Source: Tannerella sp. (GTDB taxonomy: Bacteria > Bacteroidota > Bacteroidia > Bacteroidales > Tannerellaceae). Taken from it: 5,205 nt of DNA. Below the pieces are notes generated by a model. That model was given only the letters and a program-made list of their open reading frames with translations. It made no database searches and was not told where the DNA came from. Below, one piece after another: positions 1-5,205 of the stretch (positions are counted from its first letter, which is position 1; each line of letters starts with the position of its first letter). A program made the translations under genes and the position numbers. The stretch covers positions 1 through 5,205 of the forward strand of contig JAITQL010000079.1 of NCBI GenBank assembly GCA_031288935.1, given 5' to 3'.

Positions 1-852
1 GTGCGGCCGGATATAACGGCTTACAAGGAGAGCGTGGCCGACAGGGAAATTCTGAAGGACAAGACGCTTTCGTATCGGGTGCTGGGACTGAACAATCCCT
101 GGCAGAATACCGACGTTTCCTACTATCATCATTCCATCGGCGGCTATCATGCCGTGAAACTGCGCCGGTATCAGGAATTGATAGAGCACAGGCTGGATCA
201 GGAGTACCGGCGTATCATGGAGACGCTTCAAAAGGTGCAGACGGCGGAGGCGTTGTTGCCGGTGCTGGCGACGTCGCCTTCCTTGAACATGCTGAATACA
301 AAATATATTATTTATAATCCCGGGCAGCCGCCCTTGCAGAATCCATTTGCATTCGGTAATTGCTGGTTTGTGCGGGCAGTAGAACCGGTGGAAAATGCAG
401 ATGCCGAGATTGCAGCCCTGGACAGGTTGAATCCGCTGGAAACGGCGGTTGTTGACAAGCGGTTTGCCGGCGAGCTGGAGGGCTTTACGCCTCGCCCGGA
501 TTCGACGGCGAGCATCGTGCTGACGAATTACCGGCCGAGCCGTCTTACGTATACGACCCGTGCGAATACGGAACAGGTGGCGGTATTTTCCGAAATCTAT
601 TATCAGCCGGGCTGGAAGGTGAAAATAGACGGACAGGAAGCCTCGCACTTCCGTGCGGACTGGGTTTTGCGTGCCATGCGCGTGCCGGCGGGCGAGCATA
701 CGATTGTGTTTGAATTTCTGCCCGAACAGTATGTGGCGGCGGCGTATGTGTCGTCGATCAGTTCGTTCCTGATCCTGCTATTGCTGATTGTTGCGGCGGG
801 TTATTCGGCGTGGAAAAACCGTGCCTTGTTTTTATCCTTTATGCGGCATTAA
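1..852 (+). CDS. YfhO family membrane protein, C-terminal part (5' end outside window)
   Basis: This is the last 283 codons of a YfhO-type integral membrane protein. Family members are usually about 800 residues or more, with many N-terminal helices, so well over half is missing to the left. The GTG at base 1 is simply the window edge, not a supported start. Visible are the Bacteroidota-type motif SYYHHSIGGYHAVKLRRYQE (about residues 40-59), MLNTKYIIYNPG (97-108), and a soluble, probably periplasmic beta-rich region with YYQPGWKVKIDG (200-211) and VPAGEHTIVFEF (228-239). One hydrophobic helix follows (about 248-268), then a short basic tail ending WKNRALFLSFMRH. YfhO proteins resemble GT-C-type glycosyltransferases and are linked in Firmicutes to glycosylation of cell-wall or lipoteichoic polymers. 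Their role in Bacteroidota is not settled, so glycan modification is inference. The gene converges on the GT2 gene. Family assignment is firm; substrate is unknown. Confidence 0.9.
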   Translation: MRPDITAYKESVADREILKDKTLSYRVLGLNNPWQNTDVSYYHHSIGGYHAVKLRRYQELIEHRLDQEYRRIMETLQKVQTAEALLPVLATSPSLNMLNTKYIIYNPGQPPLQNPFAFGNCWFVRAVEPVENADAEIAALDRLNPLETAVVDKRFAGELEGFTPRPDSTASIVLTNYRPSRLTYTTRANTEQVAVFSEIYYQPGWKVKIDGQEASHFRADWVLRAMRVPAGEHTIVFEFLPEQYVAAAYVSSISSFLILLLLIVAAGYSAWKNRALFLSFMRH

Positions 853-865
853 ACATTTTTCGGGT

Positions 866-885
866 TTCTGTAAACGTTTACAGAA
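866..885. repeat. Perfect 20-bp palindrome with a cre-like core
   Basis: The sequence TTCTGTAAACGTTTACAGAA is exactly its own reverse complement over 20 bases and stops pairing on both sides (865 T against 886 C). Its core TGTAAACGTTTACA fits the 14-base pattern TGWNANCGNTNWCA known for LacI/CcpA-family operators, including the central CG. As RNA it could fold into an 8-bp stem with an ACGT loop on either transcript. It begins 14 bases after the yfhO stop codon. It could be a regulator site, a bidirectional 3'-end hairpin, or both. The palindrome is certain; the function is not. Confidence 0.7.
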
Positions 886-891
886 CGGGCG

Positions 892-919
892 GGGACAGGC
901 TCAATGCACAAACTGTCCC
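892..919. repeat. Inverted repeat, 7-bp stem and 14-base loop
   Basis: GGGACAG at 892-898 pairs perfectly with CTGTCCC at 913-919 across a 14-base spacer. It lies six bases beyond the neighbouring palindrome, in the gap between convergent genes. A GC-rich stem here could stabilise or define the 3' end of the glycosyltransferase transcript or the yfhO transcript. No T-tract follows it on either strand, so I do not call it an intrinsic terminator. Confidence 0.5.
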
Positions 920-953
920 GCAACAAAGGATAACCGGGTCGAAGCCGTGAGGT

Positions 954-1943
954 TTATTTGTAAAAGGTTTTTCGGAAGGCCGAAAATTCGCCCCTGCGGA
1001 GTATGATCCGGTTCCAGACACCGGCCAGGAAACCGCATCCGTAGCCGGTCAGCTGGATGCAGGAGGCCATGACGGAAAGGATACCTATCGACAGATTCCC
1101 GTGTTTGAAAGTGGCATCCAGGCAGAGGAGAACGGCATAGAGCAGGAGCGGAACGAGGCTCCACGGAGAGAAGATACTTGCTCCGAGGAGGAACAATACC
1201 CCCAGTGTAAATAAGGCAGGCAACGCATGTACCGGCTTTAGGGACCGGGGGTATTTTTTGTACAGGTTGATACGGGCAATGCCGGAGTTGTAGACCTGGC
1301 GGTAGAACTTTTTCCAGTCCGTACGTCGCTTGTGATATACCCAGGCGGAGGAAAACAGACAGACTTTGCATCCGGCCCGGTAGAGGCGGATGCTGAAGTC
1401 GATGTCTTCGCCGAAACGCATGTTGGAAAAACCACCCAGCGCGTTGAATACTTCCTTTCGTATCCCCATGTTGAAACTCCGGGGATAAAACTTGTCCAGT
1501 TCTTTTTTTCCTCCCCGAATCCCCCCGGTGGTAAGGAACGAGGTCATCGAATAGTTGATGGCTTTCTGGATGTTCGAAAAGTCCGGGGAGGCTTTGTCAG
1601 GCCCTCCGAAGGCATCCGCACGGGAGTGATTCAATTCGTTTTCGACGGCCTGAATGTAGTCGGGCGGGAGGATGCAATCCGAGTCGAGCACGATGAGGTA
1701 GTCGCCCGAGGCGCGGGCAGCGCCATAGTTGCGCGCTTGCCCGGGGCCTCCGTTGGGGATGAAGTAGTAGGTAACCGGCAACCGGTCGGCACAGGCCTTG
1801 ACTGTCTGTTCGCAGGTTACGGCAGAGCCGTCTTCGACCAGAATGATCTCGAAGGTTTTTCGCGTTTGCGCCGCGAGACTTTCCATTAATTCCGCTACTT
1901 CGTCCGGGCGGTTGTATACCGGTATGATCAGAGAAAACAACAT
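954..1943 (-). CDS. Family 2 glycosyltransferase with C-terminal membrane helices (downstream half of the fused frame)
   Basis: If initiated at the ATG at 1943-1941 this is a 329-residue GT2 enzyme of normal length. Numbering from that methionine, the fold begins directly with SLIIPVYNR (4-12). It continues with ILVEDGS (34-40), GGPGQARNYGAA (65-76), the metal-binding DSD in IVLDSDC (84-90), the acidic GED motif in FGEDIDFSIRL (177-187), and YHKRRTDW (203-210). Three hydrophobic helices (about 241-257, 259-277, 284-308) and a basic tail anchor it in the inner membrane. Family members transfer a sugar from a nucleotide donor, usually with the catalytic domain in the cytoplasm. Acceptor and sugar cannot be read from sequence. 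Next to a flippase it probably helps build a lipid-linked envelope glycan. No strong Shine-Dalgarno precedes the ATG, which is common in Bacteroidota. Separate initiation by coupling to peptidase translation is plausible but not shown. Confidence 0.85.
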   Translation of the reverse strand: MLFSLIIPVYNRPDEVAELMESLAAQTRKTFEIILVEDGSAVTCEQTVKACADRLPVTYYFIPNGGPGQARNYGAARASGDYLIVLDSDCILPPDYIQAVENELNHSRADAFGGPDKASPDFSNIQKAINYSMTSFLTTGGIRGGKKELDKFYPRSFNMGIRKEVFNALGGFSNMRFGEDIDFSIRLYRAGCKVCLFSSAWVYHKRRTDWKKFYRQVYNSGIARINLYKKYPRSLKPVHALPALFTLGVLFLLGASIFSPWSLVPLLLYAVLLCLDATFKHGNLSIGILSVMASCIQLTGYGCGFLAGVWNRIILRRGEFSAFRKTFYK

Positions 1944-4103
1944 GTGGCTACCGGTGTAGTTTACCAATTTCAATTCCTGAATCAGGTGCGGGCATTTCCC
2001 CCACTTGTCGATGATGAAGAGCACGTAGCGGATGTCGACGCCGATGCAGCGCTGCAATTCCGGCTCGAAAGCAATATCGCCGCTCATGGCTTCCCAGTTT
2101 CCGTCGAACGCGAGGCCGATCAGGTGTGCATGGCGGTCGAAAACCGGACTGCCCGAATTGCCGCCGGTGATGTCGTTGTTTGTAAGGAAACAGACCTGCA
2201 ATTCTCCCTTTTCATTGGCGTAGGGCGCAAAATCCTTTGCTTCGAGCAGGCTGACAATTTCGGGCTGTATCCAAAATTCGTCGCTTGTTGCATCTTCCTT
2301 TTCCAGAACGCCCTTTTCGGTCGAATAACATTCGTACCAGGTGGCATCGAACGGATGATACCCGCCAATGGAACCGTAACTCAACCGCATGGTGAAGTTG
2401 GCGTCCGAATAGAAATTCCGTTCGGGAAACATTTCTTTCAGACCGGTCAGGTAAAGTCTTTCACCTTTGCCGATCTCGCTGTCGGCCGAAGCGGATACGT
2501 GCTGAATGTCGTACAGGGAAAAAATGGCGGACAGGTATAAGTCAATGGCCGGGTCTTTTTTCATCATCTTGCTGTATGCGTTTTTGTTTTTCAGCAAAGC
2601 CGCCACGTTGTCGTACGACAGAATCTCCGAATTTTTGAACAGGTCGGCCGCATATTTGCTGTAATCTCCCTTGTATTTCTTGTCTATTTTCTTGTAAATA
2701 TCCGGCAGGAAGCTCTCCGGAACACGCTGCTTGACGATTTTCATCATGGCGGCCAGCACTTTTTGATCGACGGCCGGTTCGTAGTCCTTGAAGAAGGGGC
2801 GGAACTGGTTTTCGAGCGTTTCGTCCAGCTCTTCCGGCGAACTGTTTTTTACATCCACGCCGCCTACCATGCGTGCCAGACGGACAATTTCCGTTCCGGC
2901 GGCAAATGCTTCGATCAGATAGGTGGCGTACTGCTGGTATTCGTTGGTAGAGGTGTATCCCTTCTCCAGCAGATTCAATACTTCGCCATACGTTTCCTTT
3001 CGCCCGGGCGTTTCTTCCAGCCAGGCGGCAAAGGCGGCTTCTTCGGCTTTTTTCCGTTCCATCACGTGCAGGTTGGCCAGGCCGCGATTCATTCCGATGG
3101 AATTTTTCCAGTAGTTGGAACTGCCCGCGTATTTCGACGCATATTTGATGCGCACGGCATCGCCGGTCTGCATGGCCTCTTTCCATATCTCCTGTTTGAT
3201 GCCGCGCACTTCGATGCGCGGTTTGTTACTGTTCTCGATGCGCTGCTCGACGCCCCACGAACACAGATGCCGCTCGGTGCTGCCCGGAAAACCCAGGGTC
3301 ATGGCATAGTCGCGGTCCTGATAACCCTGCAGGGAGATTTGCGCGGCATATTTCGGATGATACGGCTGGTTGGAGGCGGCGTATTCTGCCGGTTGATTGT
3401 CAGCGCCGGCATATACGCGGAAAACGGAAAAGTCGCCCGTATGACGCGGCCACATCCAGTTGTCGGTATCGCCGCCGAATTTGCCGATCGAACTGGGCGG
3501 AGCAAAGACCAGGCGAACGTCGCGGAAGACTTCGTAAACGATCAGGTAGTATTTGTTGTGACTGTAGAAAGGGATGACTTCGGCAGACAGAAATTCGTCG
3601 GTTGCGATAGAATCGCACATGACCTGGCCAATGGAATCGGCCAGGATGATGCGTCTGTATTCGTCGTCTACGGATGCCACTGTCGGCAGAATCCGGTCGC
3701 TCACGTCAACGGTCTCTTTCAGGTAGCGGACGCTCAAATCCGATACCGGCAATTCTTCCTGCCGGCTGAGAGAGACAAATCCGTCCTTCAGATAATCGCG
3801 GTCAACACTGCTCAACTCTTGTATGGGATCGTATCCGCAATGATGATTGGTGAAAATCAATCCTTCGTCCGATACCGTGATGCCCGTACATCCGTCGCCG
3901 AAAATAACAACCGCATTGGCAACACACGGGATGGAATCGTTGTACAGGGCGTCGAGCGGGAGATCGAATCCCAGTTCACGCATCCGTTCCAGATTCCGCG
4001 TGTTCAGTTCCTTCAACACCCACATCCCTTCGTCTGCACGGGCTGCCTGATGCAGTCCTGCCAGCAGCAGTAATGCCGCACATACTTTTTTTACTTGTTT
4101 CAT
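954..4103 (-). CDS. S46 dipeptidyl-peptidase fused in frame to a GT2 glycosyltransferase
   Basis: One open frame of 1049 codons carries two complete proteins. Residues 1-23 are a Sec signal peptide, with a basic start MKQVKK, a leucine-rich core, and a likely cleavage after ARA before DEG. Residues 24 to about 715 are a full S46 peptidase. Residues 721-1049 are a full GT2 enzyme with three C-terminal membrane helices. Only six residues (NYTGSH) lie between the last S46-like residue and the methionine where GT2 would normally start, so there is no evolved linker. The start at 4103 is supported by the signal peptide, by the ATGA overlap with the upstream flippase gene, and by the AATAATAATAA leader. 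S46 enzymes are typically about 700-730 residues and are not known to me with a GT2 tail. Secretion would place the GT2 catalytic domain away from cytoplasmic sugar nucleotides. I infer a lost stop codon or a sequence error, possibly with separate internal initiation of GT2. The open frame is certain; a single bifunctional product is doubtful. Confidence 0.8.
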   Translation of the reverse strand: MKQVKKVCAALLLLAGLHQAARADEGMWVLKELNTRNLERMRELGFDLPLDALYNDSIPCVANAVVIFGDGCTGITVSDEGLIFTNHHCGYDPIQELSSVDRDYLKDGFVSLSRQEELPVSDLSVRYLKETVDVSDRILPTVASVDDEYRRIILADSIGQVMCDSIATDEFLSAEVIPFYSHNKYYLIVYEVFRDVRLVFAPPSSIGKFGGDTDNWMWPRHTGDFSVFRVYAGADNQPAEYAASNQPYHPKYAAQISLQGYQDRDYAMTLGFPGSTERHLCSWGVEQRIENSNKPRIEVRGIKQEIWKEAMQTGDAVRIKYASKYAGSSNYWKNSIGMNRGLANLHVMERKKAEEAAFAAWLEETPGRKETYGEVLNLLEKGYTSTNEYQQYATYLIEAFAAGTEIVRLARMVGGVDVKNSSPEELDETLENQFRPFFKDYEPAVDQKVLAAMMKIVKQRVPESFLPDIYKKIDKKYKGDYSKYAADLFKNSEILSYDNVAALLKNKNAYSKMMKKDPAIDLYLSAIFSLYDIQHVSASADSEIGKGERLYLTGLKEMFPERNFYSDANFTMRLSYGSIGGYHPFDATWYECYSTEKGVLEKEDATSDEFWIQPEIVSLLEAKDFAPYANEKGELQVCFLTNNDITGGNSGSPVFDRHAHLIGLAFDGNWEAMSGDIAFEPELQRCIGVDIRYVLFIIDKWGKCPHLIQELKLVNYTGSHMLFSLIIPVYNRPDEVAELMESLAAQTRKTFEIILVEDGSAVTCEQTVKACADRLPVTYYFIPNGGPGQARNYGAARASGDYLIVLDSDCILPPDYIQAVENELNHSRADAFGGPDKASPDFSNIQKAINYSMTSFLTTGGIRGGKKELDKFYPRSFNMGIRKEVFNALGGFSNMRFGEDIDFSIRLYRAGCKVCLFSSAWVYHKRRTDWKKFYRQVYNSGIARINLYKKYPRSLKPVHALPALFTLGVLFLLGASIFSPWSLVPLLLYAVLLCLDATFKHGNLSIGILSVMASCIQLTGYGCGFLAGVWNRIILRRGEFSAFRKTFYK
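1960..4103 (-). other. S46 dipeptidyl-peptidase module, DPP7-like, complete
   Basis: This module would remove dipeptides from the free N-terminus of peptides in the periplasm or outer envelope, which is how asaccharolytic and gut Bacteroidota use S46 enzymes. It is a chymotrypsin-fold serine peptidase. The triad is visible: His88 in TNHHCGY (85-91), Asp224 in NWMWPRHTGDFS (215-226), and Ser650 in TGGNSGSPVF (646-655). Asn215, Trp216, Asn330 and Asp667 sit where S46 enzymes bind the substrate amino terminus. The residue 18 after the catalytic serine is Gly668 (AFDGNWE). DPP11 enzymes have Arg there and prefer acidic P1 residues, so this looks like the DPP7/DAP-BII type that prefers bulky hydrophobic P1. 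A helical middle domain (about 340-580) is present. The length to the conserved-looking C-terminal segment CPHLIQELKLV (704-714) is normal, so the peptidase part is not truncated. The family call is very firm; the specificity call is inferred from one residue. Confidence 0.93.
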
Positions 4104-4114
4104 TTATTATTATT
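4100..4114 (-). promoter_or_regulatory. ATGA stop/start overlap with AAT-repeat leader
   Basis: On the minus strand the flippase ends in AATAATAATAAATGA, where TGA (4102-4100) overlaps the peptidase ATG (4103-4101). The AAT repeats encode the flippase Asn-Asn-Asn-Lys tail and also give the A/T-rich, unstructured leader that Bacteroidota often use in place of a strong Shine-Dalgarno. This layout favours re-initiation by the same ribosomes and decides the peptidase start. Confidence 0.75.
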
Positions 4115-5205
4115 GATTGAATTTGATAGATTCTTCTTTGGATTGAAATACCGGCCGATGCAGGGGATTTGCGACAGCGGGAGATCCCGTTTGACTGTCA
4201 CTCCGGCAAAAAGCAGCCACAACACGGTGCGATACAACAACCGCACGTAGATATTTCCGATGGATGGCCACATGCCGGCGGCATAGAGCACGGCGGCAAG
4301 CAGGGCATACAAGCCCGCCGACCGCAGGTCGTAGGCCACCGGATACTGTCTTTGTCCCACAAAATACGAAAGCGCCATCATCAGCAGGTTGCTTGCGAAC
4401 GCCGCCCAGGCACAGGCCATAAAACCGTACTGCGGCACAAAAAGGACGATCATTGCAATCGTCGTCACGCAACCAATTACGGAAAAGCGGGTGCCCCAGA
4501 TCGTCCGGTCGGTCAGTTTGTACCAGACCGACAGATTGTAGTAAACGCCATAAAACAGCTCGCCCAGCATGACCACCGGAACGACCTCCAGTCCGGGATA
4601 GTATTCCGGCGATACGAAATGCTTCAGCACGTCGATATAAAACATGATTCCCAGAAAAAGAGCCAGCGCGATGATGATAAAGTATTTCATGGCGCCGGCG
4701 TATGCGTTGCGGTGGTCGCGTTCCCTCTCGCGGGCAAAGACAAACGGTTCGTAGGCATACCGGAAAGCCTGGATAAACATCACCATGACAACGGCAATCT
4801 TGAAACAGGCTCCGTAGATGCCCAGCTGTTCGCTGGCCTGCATTTTGTCTTCAAACAGAAAGGGGAACAGGATTTTGTCGGCATTCTGGTTCAAGATGCC
4901 GGCGATACCCAGCATCAGAATGGGAAAAGCGTAGGGAAGCAACTGTTTCAGCCGCTGCCAGTCCATTTTCGCCCGGAATCCCGGAATCATATCCGGAAGC
5001 AGCAGCACGAAGAGAAGCAAGGACGTGAATACATTGGAAACAAAAATATAACCCGCCCCGTAACCGGGCAGGTAAAACCACGCGATCCATTCCGGATGCA
5101 GACGGTATATCAATGGACAGGCCAGCAGGAAAAAGAGATTCAGGACGATATTCAGCCCGATGCCCAGCAGTTTGACGAAGGCAAAACGAAACGCCCGGTT
5201 CCGGT
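4100..5205 (-). CDS. Polysaccharide flippase, Wzx/MOP type (5' end outside window)
   Basis: About 367 codons are visible. The frame stays open to the right edge, so the N-terminus (probably some 100-130 residues, judged from usual lengths near 480-500) is missing, and the TTG at 5113 is internal. The protein is a chain of membrane helices. Recognisable segments are LPYAFPILMLGIAGILNQNA followed by DKILFPF, the helix pair around GIYGACFKIAVVMVMFIQAF and EPFVFARE, GELFYGVYYNLSVWYKLTDR, and LFVPQYGFMACAWAAFASN. These are typical of Bacteroidota oligosaccharide flippases in the MATE/MOP superfamily. Such proteins move undecaprenyl-linked oligosaccharides across the inner membrane for capsule, O-antigen or similar glycan assembly. 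The C-terminus ends in a polar SNSINNNK tail, and its TGA overlaps the ATG of the peptidase by four bases, indicating one transcript and likely translational coupling. The glycan exported is unknown. Confidence 0.9.
   Translation of the reverse strand, partial: RNRAFRFAFVKLLGIGLNIVLNLFFLLACPLIYRLHPEWIAWFYLPGYGAGYIFVSNVFTSLLLFVLLLPDMIPGFRAKMDWQRLKQLLPYAFPILMLGIAGILNQNADKILFPFLFEDKMQASEQLGIYGACFKIAVVMVMFIQAFRYAYEPFVFARERERDHRNAYAGAMKYFIIIALALFLGIMFYIDVLKHFVSPEYYPGLEVVPVVMLGELFYGVYYNLSVWYKLTDRTIWGTRFSVIGCVTTIAMIVLFVPQYGFMACAWAAFASNLLMMALSYFVGQRQYPVAYDLRSAGLYALLAAVLYAAGMWPSIGNIYVRLLYRTVLWLLFAGVTVKRDLPLSQIPCIGRYFNPKKNLSNSINNNK

Larger units (their letters stand above)
853..953. other. Convergent intergenic gap, no gene
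   Basis: About 100 bases separate the stop of yfhO (TAA, 850-852) from the stop of the minus-strand glycosyltransferase (TAA, read from 956 to 954). The gap contains two adjacent inverted repeats, 866-885 and 892-919. Neither is followed on either strand by the run of T expected of a classical intrinsic terminator. I see no coding capacity and no clear promoter. Transcripts from both sides must end in or across this gap. Confidence 0.75.

Noticed and set aside
1..3. GTG at base 1 as the start of the YfhO protein
   Set aside because: The visible part begins in the middle of the family's conserved region and lacks the usual N-terminal helices, so the gene is cut by the window.
853..920. Intrinsic terminator between the convergent genes
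   Set aside because: Stem-loops are present, but no T-tract follows either one on either strand. The only T run (856-860) precedes the palindrome on the plus strand and reads as A on the other strand.
1944..2540. A 198-codon plus-strand open frame opposite the peptidase C-terminus
   Set aside because: It is antisense to the catalytic serine region of S46, with no family motif and no start signal that I can support.
2763..4073. A 436-codon open frame on the plus strand, antisense to the S46 gene
   Set aside because: It lies wholly inside the peptidase, which has complete family motifs. Its translation shows no recognisable domain, and a long antisense frame is a common by-product of codon bias.
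954..4103. A new peptidase-glycosyltransferase system
   Set aside because: The linker-free junction, nearby stops in the other two frames and conflicting membrane topology favour stop loss or an indel over an evolved bifunctional protein. It is kept as a finding to check, not as a claim.
5111..5113. TTG as the start of the flippase gene
   Set aside because: The same frame continues open and hydrophobic (KLLGIGLNIVLNLFFLLAC) to the window edge, so the true start is outside.

Overview
The window looks like chromosomal DNA from the Bacteroidales (Bacteroidota), though I cannot name a species. The clues are a YfhO-type protein with the YYHHSIGGYH and LNTKYIIY motifs seen in this order, an S46 dipeptidyl-peptidase (a family concentrated in Bacteroidota and some Proteobacteria), and start regions that are A/T-rich rather than carrying strong Shine-Dalgarno sites. 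Base composition is moderate and similar throughout. I see no mobile element, CRISPR array or RNA gene.

Layout: (1) Positions 1-852, plus strand: the C-terminal part of a large YfhO-family membrane protein whose start lies left of the window. (2) Positions 853-953: a short gap between convergent genes. It holds a perfect 20-bp palindrome and a second inverted repeat, and no gene. (3) Positions 954-4103, minus strand: one uninterrupted 1049-codon frame that joins two proteins normally encoded separately. The first is a complete secreted S46 dipeptidyl-peptidase (residues 1 to about 715). The second is a complete family 2 glycosyltransferase with C-terminal membrane helices (residues 721-1049). 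(4) Positions 4100-5205, minus strand: most of a polytopic polysaccharide flippase (Wzx/MOP type), running off the right edge. Its stop overlaps the peptidase start by four bases (ATGA).

The minus-strand genes therefore read as one operon, flippase then S46 peptidase then GT2, converging on yfhO. Flippase, GT2 and YfhO are all plausible parts of cell-envelope glycan assembly: sugar transfer at the inner membrane, export of lipid-linked glycan, and YfhO-linked glycosylation on the outer face. The peptidase would work in the periplasm or outer envelope on peptides and has no obvious link to glycan chemistry, so its place in the operon may be only shared expression.

The most notable point is the peptidase-GT2 junction. 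No linker separates the two domains. The frame is one base change or one indel away from ordinary termination, and the fusion makes poor topological sense because a Sec signal would send a sugar-nucleotide-dependent catalytic domain to the periplasm. I read it as a recent stop-codon loss, a sequencing indel, or two products made by internal initiation, rather than an established bifunctional enzyme. I did not find a convincing wholly new system here.
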